From: Gammaproteobacteria bacterium
Lineage (GTDB): Bacteria; Pseudomonadota; Gammaproteobacteria; Pseudomonadales; JAUIET01
Length of the DNA stretch: 64,000 bases
Direction of reading: 5' to 3'
Assembly: GCA_030431775.1 (NCBI GenBank)
Contig: JAUIHW010000004.1
Coordinates: forward strand, 1-64,000
In this document: piece after piece, positions 17,710 through 27,328 of the stretch
Numbering within the stretch: the stretch's first letter is position 1
Layout: each line of letters starts with the position of its first letter
Position numbers and translations under genes: made by a program
Notes under the pieces: model-generated
Database searches by the model: none
The model's input: only the letters and a program-made list of their open reading frames with translations
What the model was told of the DNA's origin: nothing

Positions 17710-18649
17710 AGTGACCGTTGAGGATATCCGAGACGCCGCGCTGCGAATCAAAGCTCATGTTCATCAAACGCCGGTAATGCGCAGTGAGCGGCTGAACCAG
17801 CTCGCTGCCTGTCAATTGTTTTTCAAGTGCGAACATTTGCAAAAATGCGGAGCCTTCAAAGCACGCGGTGCACACAACGCCGTGCTGCAGCTGTCTGAAC
17901 AGCAACTGGCTTGCGGGGTGGCCACGCACTCCTCGGGCAATCATGGCGCGGCCTTGGCCCTGGCCGCAAGTCGGGTCGGCGCTACAGCTTACATAGTCAT
18001 CCCGGAAAATGCGCCCACGGTCAAAGCCGATGCCGTGGCAGCTTATGGCGGCCAGATAAGCTATTGCACGCCTACTCTGGAGGCGCGAGAACAGAGCGTC
18101 GCGAAGATCGTGGACAAAACCGGTGCGGTGCTCATCCCGCCCTACGATTCCGCTGAAATCATTGCCGGCCAAGGTACAACAGTACTGGAGTTTCTCGAGC
18201 AAATCGGCTCCCAGTTGGACGTGCTCATTACGCCCGTCGGCGGCGGAGGTTTACTGGCCGGCAGTGCTATCGCTGGGCGGGCCGAATGCCCCGGGCTGCA
18301 GGTGATTGGTGCTGAGCCCAGCGGTGCCGATGACGCATTTCGGAGTTTCCAGTCGGGTATCTGGCAGGCCCAGACCAATCCGGACACCCTCTGTGACGGC
18401 TTGCGGGCATCGACCGGGCAGTTGAATCACCAGGTCATTCAAGCCATGGTTGACGACATCATTCGGGTTGACGATGCCGATACCGTTGCCGCAATGCGCC
18501 TGATCTGGACCCGCATGAAGCAGCTTGTCGAGCCGTCCGCCGCTGTCGCACTGGCAGCGGTCCTGAAACACCCTGAACGCTTTAGCGGTTTACGAGTTGG
18601 AATCATCCTGAGCGGCGGCAACGTCGACCTGGATGCCCTGCCGTGGTGA
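17702..18649 (+). CDS. PLP-dependent threonine/serine dehydratase-like enzyme
   Basis: A 315-residue fold-type II PLP enzyme starting MLKVTVEDIRDAALRI. The cofactor Lys is in CGAFKARGAHNA (about residue 52), SSGNHGAALALAA (about 78-90) is the substrate loop and TPVGGGGLLAGSA the phosphate-binding glycine loop. There is no C-terminal ACT regulatory domain, so it is of the catabolic threonine dehydratase or serine racemase type. It overlaps the thioesterase gene and converges with the peptidase gene. Confidence 0.92.
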   Translation: MLKVTVEDIRDAALRIKAHVHQTPVMRSERLNQLAACQLFFKCEHLQKCGAFKARGAHNAVLQLSEQQLACGVATHSSGNHGAALALAASRVGATAYIVIPENAPTVKADAVAAYGGQISYCTPTLEAREQSVAKIVDKTGAVLIPPYDSAEIIAGQGTTVLEFLEQIGSQLDVLITPVGGGGLLAGSAIAGRAECPGLQVIGAEPSGADDAFRSFQSGIWQAQTNPDTLCDGLRASTGQLNHQVIQAMVDDIIRVDDADTVAAMRLIWTRMKQLVEPSAAVALAAVLKHPERFSGLRVGIILSGGNVDLDALPW

Positions 18650-18676
18650 GGCAGGGTGAATCAGCCTGTCACCGTT

Positions 18677-19885
18677 TCACTCCTTAAACAGCGCCCTGAC
18701 CTGCGGTTCCGGTAACTCCTTGACACGAAAGCCTGCGACACCCACAACAGTCTCGGCCGCTACCATCGCATTAACAATCGCTTCTTCGGTGGCCTGCACA
18801 GTGGCTTCGAACACTATCGTCAGCTGATTATTCGGGTACATCACCAGCTTTGACAGTTCGTTTTCGCTCACCTCTCCGGCATTGGCGGTGGAAAAGGCGA
18901 TGAAAATATCTCCAGAGCCATCACCACTGACCGCACCCAGCCGTCCCAGACCAAGCGACGGCCGCTTGGCCACTCGACGCAATTGATGCGGCAGTAGCGG
19001 CGCGTCGGTTGCGACAATGATAATAATTGAGCCATCACGACTGGGCACCGTGAGCGCCTCACTGCCGGTGCCGTCGCAATACGGATACCAGTTGTGATGA
19101 CGGGGGATATTGCGGTCGGTAAAACAGTGTTCACCCACCGGCAGACGATCTGCGACCAGCTGCCCGCCCAGGCGCAGGCCGACGCCGTCCCAATTATAGT
19201 TGCACTGTACCAACACGCCCACTGTGTAGCGGGCATCGCTGACTTCAAACTCGCGTGACGCGGTGCCTATGCCGCCTTTGAAGCCATTGCACACCATGCC
19301 TGTGCCGCCCCCAACCGCGCCCTCTATCACCGGCCCGGCTTTGGCAGCCGCCATGGCCTGTAGGGCGTGCTCACGAGTGACATGAAATCCATTGATGTCG
19401 TTCAAACCGCCATCGTAAGTTTCTCCCACGACCGGCGCATGCCAGATCGCCGGCCACCCTTTGTCCACCATCCAGGCAACGGCCGCATCGCGAACCACAC
19501 CCACACTGTGGGTGTTGGTAATACTGATTGGCCCTTCCAGCAGACCGCGCTCCTCCACCCAGGTGGTGCCGGTCATTTCACCGGAGGCATTCAAGGTAAA
19601 CCAGCCGGCAAATACCGGGTCGTTTGTCTGCTGGCCGCGCGGGTGGACCACGGTCACCCCGGTGCGCACCGGGCCTGCGCCCACCCTGAGCGCACCCTCG
19701 CCACGCTTGACCGTTGCGTGGCCAACTTCCACACCGGCAACATCGGTAATCGCGTTCCGTGGCCCCGGCACCCCTTCGAAGGGTATGCCGAGATCACGAG
19801 CCCGTTCGCCGGCCAGCGCCGTCGCCTGGGCAATAAGGCCTGACAGTAGAACGAAGCCTGTCAGAATGTGTTTTATGTGATGCAT
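18677..19885 (-). CDS. P1 family (DmpA-type) self-processing aminopeptidase, exported
   Basis: About 402 residues from MHHIKHILTGFVLLSGLIAQATALA, a clear signal peptide; the 22 residues before it in the frame are not signal-like. DmpA-family N-terminal nucleophile peptidases cleave themselves to expose a catalytic Ser. Here the family segment GSIIIIVATDAPLLPHQL is present, with Ser after Gly as the expected new N terminus. VGGGTGMVCNGFKGGIGTASR and DLGIPFEGVPGPRNAITDVAGVEVGHATV are further signatures. Relatives release N-terminal D-, beta- or small L-amino acids. It is divergent from dnaE2, and the LexA box lies between them. Confidence 0.92.
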   Translation of the reverse strand: MHHIKHILTGFVLLSGLIAQATALAGERARDLGIPFEGVPGPRNAITDVAGVEVGHATVKRGEGALRVGAGPVRTGVTVVHPRGQQTNDPVFAGWFTLNASGEMTGTTWVEERGLLEGPISITNTHSVGVVRDAAVAWMVDKGWPAIWHAPVVGETYDGGLNDINGFHVTREHALQAMAAAKAGPVIEGAVGGGTGMVCNGFKGGIGTASREFEVSDARYTVGVLVQCNYNWDGVGLRLGGQLVADRLPVGEHCFTDRNIPRHHNWYPYCDGTGSEALTVPSRDGSIIIIVATDAPLLPHQLRRVAKRPSLGLGRLGAVSGDGSGDIFIAFSTANAGEVSENELSKLVMYPNNQLTIVFEATVQATEEAIVNAMVAAETVVGVAGFRVKELPEPQVRALFKE

Positions 19886-19965
19886 AAGCAGTTCATCCAC
19901 AACTTTCCCGTGCCAGTTTACCGCCAATCGGCAAACCGGTACTAGCAGCAAAACAAACCACCGAA

Positions 19966-19985
19966 TACTGTATATATATCCAGTA
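19966..19985 (+). promoter_or_regulatory. LexA operator (SOS box) of dnaE2
   Basis: TACTGTATATATATCCAGTA is one base away from the symmetric SOS consensus (CCAG in place of ACAG in the right arm). It lies 49 bp before the dnaE2 ATG and is shared with the divergent peptidase promoter region. It makes dnaE2 coordinate with imuAB although the two are about 6 kb apart. Confidence 0.88.
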
Positions 19986-20034
19986 TTTTGCGCTATAGTC
20001 TGTAATATCCCGTTGTTATTCCGCTGTTCTCTGT

Positions 20035-23000
20035 ATGCCTGCCAACTATGCCGAACTGCATTGCATCAGTAATTTCAGCTTCCTGCGCGGCGCCTCGCAC
20101 CCCGGCGAGCTGGTGCAGCAGGCTGCGGCCCTTGGTTACCGGGCGATCGCCATTACTGATGAGTGTTCCTTAGCCGGCATCGTCAAGGCGCATGTTGCCG
20201 CTAAAGCCTGCGGCATCAAGCTGATTGTGGGTAGCGAGTTCGTTCTTGAGGAAGGCATCAAACTGGTACTTCTGGCCCCCAGCCGCGATGCCTATGCACA
20301 ACTCTCAACACTGATTACCCTGGCACGCAGGCGTAGCCCGAAAGGCGAATACAGCCTGCAGCTTAACGACCTGCAACGCGCCGCTGGAGAGCAATTGGCC
20401 ATCTGGCTGCCAGCTTACCGCAATTCTCAAAACAGGGAGGCATTAAGCTCTCTTAAAGCCATATTTAACAATAAGTTGTGGATAGGCTTTAGTAATTTAC
20501 TTGAATGTGAAGCAGCTCAACGGTATGAATATTTTCATGAGCTTTCACGGCATTCAGGCTGCCCGCTGCTGGCCTGCGGCAATGTGCACATGCACTGCCG
20601 GACACGCAAACCGCTGCAGGATCTATTGACCGCTATCCGCCTAAATACACCGGTGCAGCAGCTGGGCACTGCGCTGCAAATCAATGCCGAACAGCACCTA
20701 CGCGGCCTCGCTGAGCTGGAGCAGCGCTACCCGACTGGCCTGCTGCGCGAAACCCTGAATCTGGCCGGGCAGTGCCGCTTCTCCATGGATGAATTGCGCT
20801 ATGACTACCCGGAAGAACTGGTGCCACCGGGCCTGACCCCAGCCGACTACCTGCGCCAGTTGGTGCAACAGGGTGCCGGACAGCGCTGGCCCAACGGGGT
20901 GCCGCCCAGGGTACAGGAGCAGATCGACACCGAGCTGAAGCTGATTCGCGAGCTGGAATACGAGTACTACTTCCTGACGGTATTCGACATCGTCTACTTT
21001 GCCCGCAGCCAGAACATTCTGTGCCAGGGCCGCGGTTCGGCCGCCAACTCGGTGGTGTGCTTTTGCCTGTTTATTACCGAGGTCGACCCGGACCGCATCT
21101 CGGTGCTGTTTGAGCGCTTTATTTCCAAAGAGCGCAACGAACCGCCAGACATCGACGTCGACTTTGAACACGAACGCCGTGAGGAGGTAATCCAGTACAT
21201 TTACAAAAAATATTCCCGCGAGCATGCTGCGCTGGCCGCCACAGTCATCACCTACCGGCCGCGCAGTGCTATTCGCGACGTGGGCAAAGCCCTGGGTCTG
21301 GATGCCCTGTTTGTCGATCAACTGGCCAAATCTCTGGCCTGGTGGGATCGCAAAGGTGATCTGCAAAAGCGTTTTGAGGAAGCCAATATCGTCGGTGGCT
21401 CACGCATGGCCAGGCTGTTTATGCAGCGGGTGGACGACATCCTTGGCTTTCCACGCCACCTGTCGCAGCATGTGGGTGGTTTTATTATTACCCGTCACCC
21501 GGTCAGCACCCTGGTGCCAGTAGAAAACGCCGCCATGGAAGAACGCACCATCATCCAGTGGGACAAGGAGGATATTGAAGCCATGCACCTGTTGAAGGTG
21601 GATGTACTCGCACTTGGCATGCTGACCGCCATCCGCAAGACCTTCGAGCTGATCAACAGCTACCAACCCATTCCGCTGAGCATGGCCAAAGTGCCAGCGG
21701 AAGACCCGATCACCTACAACATGCTGAGCCGGGCTGACAGTATCGGTGTGTTTCAGGTGGAATCCCGCGCGCAGATCTCCATGCTACCGCGGCTTAAACC
21801 GCATAAGTTCTATGACCTGGTGATTGAAGTGGCGATCGTGCGCCCCGGCCCCATCCAGGGCGACATGGTGCACCCCTATCTACGCCGCCGTGAAGGCAGC
21901 GAACCAGTGACCTACCCCAACGATGAGGTCAAAGCCGTACTGGAGCGCACGCTGGGGGTGCCGATTTTTCAGGAGCAGGTCATCAAACTGGCCATGGTGG
22001 CGGCCGGCTTCAGTGGTGGCGAGGCAGACCAGCTGCGCCGCGCTATGGCCAGCTGGGGCAAGAACGGTAACCTGCTGCATTTTGAGCGCAAGGTAATCGA
22101 CGGCATGCTGGCCCGTGGCCACGACCGGGCCTTTGCCGAGCGCCTGTTTAAGCAGATGCAGGGCTTCGGCGAATACGGCTTCCCAGAGTCGCATGCAGCC
22201 AGTTTCGCCTTGCTTGTGTATGTCTCAGCCTGGTTGAAGTGCCACTACCCCAGCGCCTTTTACTGCGCCTTGCTGAACAGTCAGCCAATGGGCTTTTACT
22301 CACCTTCCCAACTCATTCAGGATGCCCGGCGCCACCACATCACGGTGTTGGAAGTCGACGTGTTGCACAGCCAGTGGGACTGCACACTGGATCTCAACAA
22401 CATGGCCGGAACACTGAACGCCCAGCCTGCCCTGCGGCTTGGCCTGCGTCTGATCAAGGGTTTCAATCAGGCTGCCGCTGAGCGCATTCGTCAGCTGCGT
22501 GAACAGCGGGGCTTTACCAGCGCCGAGGAGCTGGCGCGCCACGCAGCCTTAAACCGCCAGGAGGTGGCAGCTCTGGTCAGTGCTGATGCCTTGCGTTCAC
22601 TGAGCGGTCACCGTCATCAGGCCCACTGGGAAACCGCCGCCATTGAAGCACACCGCCCCTTGCTTGATATGGGCGAGGACTTGAGTAGCGGTATTACTCT
22701 ACCACCACCCAGCGAGGTTCAAGACGTACTCGCGGACTATCACGCCACCGGCCTCAGCATCAAGCAGCACCCTATGGCACTGCTGCGCTCTCGCAAGCCC
22801 TTTGTAAACTGCAAAACAGCACAGCAATTGCAGCATCTGAACCACGGCCGCTTTGTACGCGTTGCCGGTGTTGTTACCGGTAAGCAGCGCCCAGGGACCG
22901 CCTCAGGTGTGGTGTTTTTGACCCTGGAAGACGAAACAGGCAACATCAATATCGTGATCTGGAAAAGCCTGCAAGAGCGCTGCCGACAAGCCCTGATGCA

Positions 23001-23130
23001 GTCCACCATCATGCTGGTGAAAGGGGTAATGGAATGCAAGGACTCGGTCATTCATGTAATCGCCGGCGAGTTGATTGACCAGAGCCACCAGCTACAGGCA
23101 CTGAACAGCAAGTCCAGAAATTTTCGTTAA
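20035..23130 (+). CDS. dnaE2: Error-prone DNA polymerase DnaE2 (ImuC)
   Basis: A 1031-residue C-family polymerase used in SOS mutagenesis with ImuA and ImuB. The N-terminal PHP domain begins YAELHCISNFSFLRGASHPGEL. The palm has GRGSAANSVVCFCL and the catalytic Asp cluster in PPDIDVDFEHERREEV (about 379-393). The region IFQEQVIKLAMVAAGFSGGEAD follows, and the C terminus has helix-hairpin-helix and OB-fold parts (VRVAGVVTGKQRPGTASGVVFLTL). It lacks the tau-binding tail of replicative DnaE1, as expected. Bases 20430-20545 are AT-richer than the rest. Confidence 0.98.
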   Translation: MPANYAELHCISNFSFLRGASHPGELVQQAAALGYRAIAITDECSLAGIVKAHVAAKACGIKLIVGSEFVLEEGIKLVLLAPSRDAYAQLSTLITLARRRSPKGEYSLQLNDLQRAAGEQLAIWLPAYRNSQNREALSSLKAIFNNKLWIGFSNLLECEAAQRYEYFHELSRHSGCPLLACGNVHMHCRTRKPLQDLLTAIRLNTPVQQLGTALQINAEQHLRGLAELEQRYPTGLLRETLNLAGQCRFSMDELRYDYPEELVPPGLTPADYLRQLVQQGAGQRWPNGVPPRVQEQIDTELKLIRELEYEYYFLTVFDIVYFARSQNILCQGRGSAANSVVCFCLFITEVDPDRISVLFERFISKERNEPPDIDVDFEHERREEVIQYIYKKYSREHAALAATVITYRPRSAIRDVGKALGLDALFVDQLAKSLAWWDRKGDLQKRFEEANIVGGSRMARLFMQRVDDILGFPRHLSQHVGGFIITRHPVSTLVPVENAAMEERTIIQWDKEDIEAMHLLKVDVLALGMLTAIRKTFELINSYQPIPLSMAKVPAEDPITYNMLSRADSIGVFQVESRAQISMLPRLKPHKFYDLVIEVAIVRPGPIQGDMVHPYLRRREGSEPVTYPNDEVKAVLERTLGVPIFQEQVIKLAMVAAGFSGGEADQLRRAMASWGKNGNLLHFERKVIDGMLARGHDRAFAERLFKQMQGFGEYGFPESHAASFALLVYVSAWLKCHYPSAFYCALLNSQPMGFYSPSQLIQDARRHHITVLEVDVLHSQWDCTLDLNNMAGTLNAQPALRLGLRLIKGFNQAAAERIRQLREQRGFTSAEELARHAALNRQEVAALVSADALRSLSGHRHQAHWETAAIEAHRPLLDMGEDLSSGITLPPPSEVQDVLADYHATGLSIKQHPMALLRSRKPFVNCKTAQQLQHLNHGRFVRVAGVVTGKQRPGTASGVVFLTLEDETGNINIVIWKSLQERCRQALMQSTIMLVKGVMECKDSVIHVIAGELIDQSHQLQALNSKSRNFR

Positions 23131-23145
23131 AACTGCGTCAGGGGC

Positions 23146-23865
23146 TTAGTCGGACAAGTAATACACCACCGTTGAAACCACGCGTACTTTTTTGATGTGG
23201 GGGTTGTTTTTGTCGCGGGCGCTGATACTGAACTGCCCCTGACGTGCTGAACGAATCTTGCCCAAGCTGCTGTTGGAATCCTGCGCAAACTTCTCAGCCA
23301 CTTCACGCGCCTTGCGGGTGGCTTCTTCGATCATCTCCGGCTTCACCTCATTCAGGCGGGTAAACAGGTATTCGGTTTGCGACTGATAACCACCGCTGGA
23401 AAAAACAATCCCGCTTTTCCCAAGCTTAGAGATGGACTGCATGGCTGCGCGAACCGTCGCCACCGATTCGGAATACACGGTTACCGTCTGATTGGCCACA
23501 TAGCGGTACTCCGCAGGCGCCTGACCACCGTACTGTTGAGCAGATTTATCAACAATCATCGGCATGGAGGCGCTGATTTCAGCGCTTTCAATGCCACGAT
23601 CTTCCAGAAAACTGCGTATCCTTGAAGTGGTATTGTCGATTGATTCGTACAACTGCTCAAGGTTGTTGCTGGCTTCAGTAAACTCGATCGGCCATAGCAC
23701 AATATCCGCCTCAAACTCCCGCTCAGAGAGGCCCTTAACAGTAACACTGCGTTCAAACTGCTTAACTGCGATGGCCGCATCGGCCAGTAGATAGCCCAAT
23801 ACCGACAAGCCGCCGAGCAAACAAAGCCCCAGAATCACTGCATTGCTGGATTTGAAATTACTCAC
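23146..23865 (-). CDS. SIMPL-domain (DUF541) periplasmic protein
   Basis: 239 residues from GTG 23865 (MSNFKSSNAVILGLCLLGGLSVLGYLLADA), preceded by a GGGG/AGAA-rich ribosome site; the longer frame to 24033 looks non-coding. One N-terminal membrane anchor is followed by the SIMPL domain: RSVTVKGLSEREFEADIVLWPIEF, then the paired VTVYSESVATVRAAMQSISKL and LNEVKPEMIEEATRKAREVAEKFA. Family members form periplasmic oligomers of uncertain function, some stress related. It converges on dnaE2. Confidence 0.9.
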   Translation of the reverse strand: MSNFKSSNAVILGLCLLGGLSVLGYLLADAAIAVKQFERSVTVKGLSEREFEADIVLWPIEFTEASNNLEQLYESIDNTTSRIRSFLEDRGIESAEISASMPMIVDKSAQQYGGQAPAEYRYVANQTVTVYSESVATVRAAMQSISKLGKSGIVFSSGGYQSQTEYLFTRLNEVKPEMIEEATRKAREVAEKFAQDSNSSLGKIRSARQGQFSISARDKNNPHIKKVRVVSTVVYYLSD

Positions 23866-23977
23866 TTCTGCCCCACCGCCTAATAGTGTACGTGAGTGTA
23901 ACCGACCCTGCGCCGGTGAGCTACCAGCAACAGTTTCCCTTATAAAAAAACAGACCCGACGCGAGCAGCTGTGGCCG

Positions 23978-25351
23978 CTATGGCGGGTAAGTCGCTTCCG
24001 GTGGACGAGTGCGCAAAGGGTAAAACCGCTCACGAGCGGTTTTCAGTTCGCGGCGAAATCGGTTCACAGTCTCCGGGTGACGATCCGCGTAACTGTAAAC
24101 TTCACCATCGATGCCACGAGCATCCAACAGCAGCTCATACGGCGCGGTAAACCCGGGCAGCTGGTCAAACTTTTCAAACGCTCCGAGGCTGCCGGTGTAA
24201 TAGGCGTGGGTGACAAACTTCCAGTGCTGGTCGCGCACAGCCACAATGTTCTCATTGTTGAAAAAAAGCAGTCGCTCATGAATGCGGTACGCCGGATTTT
24301 TGAACAATGGCAGTAGGCTTTTGCCGTCCAGCTCACGGGCGCTCGCTTGCACTCCGGTAATCGCCGCCAAGGTGGGCAATACATCGATATTCATCGTCAG
24401 CGAATCACTGACCTGCCCACTCACAATCACACCGGGCCACGAGGCAATAAACGGCACACGATAACCTCCCTCCCAACTACTGCCCTTGCCACCACGTAAA
24501 CCAGCTGTACTGCCTTCAAAGAACGGGCCGTTATCACTGGTGAACAGCACCAAGGTCTTGTGCTGCAAGCCCTGACTTTTCAGAGCGCTGACGATGCGCC
24601 CGGTGCTCCAATCCAGTTCCTCCACAGTATCGCCATACAAACCGGCATTCGACTTACCCAAAAAGTCACTGGACGCGTACAAAGGGATATGCGGGAAGCT
24701 GTGTGACAGAACCAGCAAAAAAGGCTGTTTTGCGTTACTGACGATAAACTTGACCGCTTGTTGAGTGTACCGTCTGGTCAGGCTGGCCTGATCAATTTCC
24801 GCCTCAATCAGCTGGCGGCCATCGTACAGATGAAAGTTGGGCATATCGTTACTGTGCAGTACGCCAAAGAATTCATCAAAACCATGCTCTAACGGCCAAT
24901 ATTGTTCCCGATTGCCAAGATGCCATTTACCGATCAATGCCGTGCGATAATCGGCCTTTTTAAGCAGCTCAGCAATGGTTTCCTCAGCCGCTGGTAAGCC
25001 ATGTTCGGCATCGGCGGTCACCACTTTCCAGGCCAAGCCGGAGCGAATCGCATAGCGACCGGTCATCAGCCCGGCGCGTGAAGGGCTGCAAACGTTGGCG
25101 CTGGCATAGGCCTGGGTAAATCGCAAACCGTCGGTAGCGAGCCGATCGATATTGGGCGTGCGGATTCGCCGGGAGCCATAGGCACCAACATCACCGTAGC
25201 CCAGATCATCAGCCAGGATAATCACTATATTGGGGGAATCATCAGGAAGTTTGGTCGATTGAACATCAGCAGCTGAGGCAGTACCCATTATCGTCAGCAA
25301 CGGGAACAGGGCCAGCAGACCGCACGCATAAATGCGACGGCGACCCCGCAT
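23978..25351 (-). CDS. Exported sulfatase (formylglycine-dependent, Cys type)
   Basis: 457 residues from MRGRRRIYACGLLALFPLLTIMGTASA, a signal peptide, ending at TYPP. Metal-binding ADDLGYGD (about 47-54) and the activation motif C88-S-P-S-R with AGLMTGR mark a Cys-type sulfatase whose Cys must be converted to formylglycine; no maturase is encoded in this window. GKWHLGNREQYWPLEHGFDEFFG and FTSDNGPFFEG are further signatures. It starts 4 bp after the flavoenzyme gene, so the two form an operon. The sulfated substrate is unknown. Confidence 0.94.
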   Translation of the reverse strand: MRGRRRIYACGLLALFPLLTIMGTASAADVQSTKLPDDSPNIVIILADDLGYGDVGAYGSRRIRTPNIDRLATDGLRFTQAYASANVCSPSRAGLMTGRYAIRSGLAWKVVTADAEHGLPAAEETIAELLKKADYRTALIGKWHLGNREQYWPLEHGFDEFFGVLHSNDMPNFHLYDGRQLIEAEIDQASLTRRYTQQAVKFIVSNAKQPFLLVLSHSFPHIPLYASSDFLGKSNAGLYGDTVEELDWSTGRIVSALKSQGLQHKTLVLFTSDNGPFFEGSTAGLRGGKGSSWEGGYRVPFIASWPGVIVSGQVSDSLTMNIDVLPTLAAITGVQASARELDGKSLLPLFKNPAYRIHERLLFFNNENIVAVRDQHWKFVTHAYYTGSLGAFEKFDQLPGFTAPYELLLDARGIDGEVYSYADRHPETVNRFRRELKTARERFYPLRTRPPEATYPP

Positions 25352-25355
25352 CGGA

Positions 25356-27266
25356 TTAACCCAGCAGCTCGCTGACCGCCCGATGCGCCTGGTCGATCGC
25401 GGCGTCGACCGTTGCGGAGCCACCGGCGTCAGAATTTGCAACACTGACATTGCCAAACTGACGCCTGCCAATTTTGTAGGGCATTTGCGCATCGTCAAGC
25501 TCGCCGTCATCCATTGGACTGTACCAGTTCGCATATCCGTGCCCCCAGCGATTGAGCGTGATTCCAGCGATATCCCTTGCCGGATCGAAACCGCCTTCGG
25601 CCAGCGCACCGGCCAGTTGTTCGCGGGTTTTGCGTTCAATACTCTCGAAACTTTCATTGAACAGTTCATGGCGGCCAAGGCGGTGTTGTTGTTCGCGCGT
25701 CGCGCCTGGGGCAGGCCCTTTGTAAAAGCGCTCCAGGTGCAAAACGATCGGTTCATCCGGACCGCTGGAGAACGGCAGACCCGGCATGCTGACCGGGAAA
25801 TCAAGAAAGGCGACGGAGTAATAACTGCCCGGCGATGAAAACTGACCAATTCCCAGCTTCTTGAACGCGCGCCAGTTGTTCAGCAGAACATTGGTATACA
25901 GAATGGGTGATTTTACCGCCCATGCCAGGCCCTGGCGTTGTTGCTGGTCAAGTTGCGGACACATAGACGGTATCATCGCATTGTAACCAGCCAGCACACA
26001 ATGTCGGGCCTCCACCGTGTACGCTTTGCCATGCATCACGTATTGAATGCGGGCCAAATTCTGGCGACTGTGGTCTGCCTCCTGCACATTTATCACAGTG
26101 CTGTGCAGGCGCAGCTTGACGCTGGCCCCCGGCACATCCAGCTGCTGATAATCAAAGTTGGCTGACACAATCTCATCCATGCCGCTGGCCGGGCTGACGG
26201 CTGGAATCAGCTTCTGCACCAGAAGTCGGGCAATAGAGGCATTGCCGTCGGGAAAGTGGAAAATGTATTCCTGTTTGTCATCGTTGTAATCGTCGATGGC
26301 CGTGGCCTTCAGCCCGGGGAGACCAACATAAGTCAGAATACCCAGCGCATTGGCGCGGTCGATGCTGATGGTCGAGTCGTTGGTGAGACCATTCAATACA
26401 GAAAGCACTTCGGGATGGTCAACGCCCAGATGGCGGGCGAGAAATTCCCGGTAGCTGATACGCCAGAGATAGTCGGCCTGTTCCTCAGCCGGTATATCCA
26501 CTAAGCGGTTGCCTTTGGTCGTCAGAAGCTTCAGCATCTGCTCCCGCGCCGGCTTGGAGAGCGGCATCAGCTTCACCGCGTGTTCGACGCTGAGATCAGG
26601 TTTGGTCAATGGTAAAAAGTTGTCGTATTCCTGCAGGGGATAGCGAACCAGTTGGTCTTTACCAAACGTTTGCTGGTCGAAGTACACAGCGCCTTGCAAA
26701 CCATGGCGGCGAAAAAACTGCTGATCGTACAGGGCATAAAAACGCGTCACATCCACGCCAAGATCCCGCAGCAATTGCTTGGTGACCGAGCTGTACCATT
26801 GCGGGTCTTCCAAGGACTGGCTGCCGCCATAACTCAGATACGTTCGGTCCCGCAACTGGAACTCATTGCGCCTGGCGTGGCCACCAAAATCATCGTGGTT
26901 ATCCAGCACCAGGATGCGCGCATCAGGATTATTCTGCTGGTAAAAATAAGCAGCTGCCAGACCGCTGATGCCGGCACCAACCACCACCAGATCAAACGGC
27001 TCCGTCTCTGCCGAATACTCAGGCCCCCAATCACGTCGCCCCTCTCTGGCAAGCTGGTGGGCGACCTCAAAGGAGCCGGGATGACTGCCTCTAAGCCCCG
27101 TTTTGGCCGGAGGATAGTCCATGGGGCGCAGCTTACGCTGCAATGCTTCATTCCCTGAAATACCTCCACCGGAAACACTCAAGCCAAGCGCCAGCGTCGC
27201 CACTCCGTTGACAAAGTCACGACGCGGTATATTGCGGCTCATACCCAACTTCTTATCGTCAGGCAT
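25356..27266 (-). CDS. Tat-exported FAD amine oxidoreductase, spermidine dehydrogenase-like
   Basis: 636 residues from ATG 27266, which has GGAG 7 nt upstream. The N terminus DKKLGMSRNIPRRDFVNGVATLALG has the twin-Arg motif (RR at 15-16) and the LGM...RRDF.NG layout of SpdH. FAD is bound through FDLVVVGAGISGLAAA (GxGxxG at 97-102) and FGGHARRNEF. The C-terminal HGYANWYSP and ISVANSDAGGSATVDAAIDQAHRAV-type ending closes the FAD site. SpdH splits spermidine in the periplasm; activity of this protein on polyamines is inferred. It is followed at once by a sulfatase gene, an unusual partner. Confidence 0.82.
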   Translation of the reverse strand: MPDDKKLGMSRNIPRRDFVNGVATLALGLSVSGGGISGNEALQRKLRPMDYPPAKTGLRGSHPGSFEVAHQLAREGRRDWGPEYSAETEPFDLVVVGAGISGLAAAYFYQQNNPDARILVLDNHDDFGGHARRNEFQLRDRTYLSYGGSQSLEDPQWYSSVTKQLLRDLGVDVTRFYALYDQQFFRRHGLQGAVYFDQQTFGKDQLVRYPLQEYDNFLPLTKPDLSVEHAVKLMPLSKPAREQMLKLLTTKGNRLVDIPAEEQADYLWRISYREFLARHLGVDHPEVLSVLNGLTNDSTISIDRANALGILTYVGLPGLKATAIDDYNDDKQEYIFHFPDGNASIARLLVQKLIPAVSPASGMDEIVSANFDYQQLDVPGASVKLRLHSTVINVQEADHSRQNLARIQYVMHGKAYTVEARHCVLAGYNAMIPSMCPQLDQQQRQGLAWAVKSPILYTNVLLNNWRAFKKLGIGQFSSPGSYYSVAFLDFPVSMPGLPFSSGPDEPIVLHLERFYKGPAPGATREQQHRLGRHELFNESFESIERKTREQLAGALAEGGFDPARDIAGITLNRWGHGYANWYSPMDDGELDDAQMPYKIGRRQFGNVSVANSDAGGSATVDAAIDQAHRAVSELLG

Positions 27267-27328
27267 GGGACGCTCCGGTTGCATCAATGACTAGCTCAAG
27301 GTGACACCGCCGCCGGAGTTTATTGAGC

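Noticed and set aside
18650-18676. GGTGA/TCACC imperfect hairpin between converging genes as terminator
   Set aside because: The stem has a bulge and there is no T-tract on either strand.
23866-24033. Upstream extension of the SIMPL protein
   Set aside because: Composition is not protein-like, and GTG 23865 has a ribosome site directly before the membrane anchor.
25352-25849. Extension of the sulfatase frame into the flavoenzyme gene
   Set aside because: The signal peptide begins at 25351; the longer frame is antisense-free but overlaps a conserved gene out of phase.
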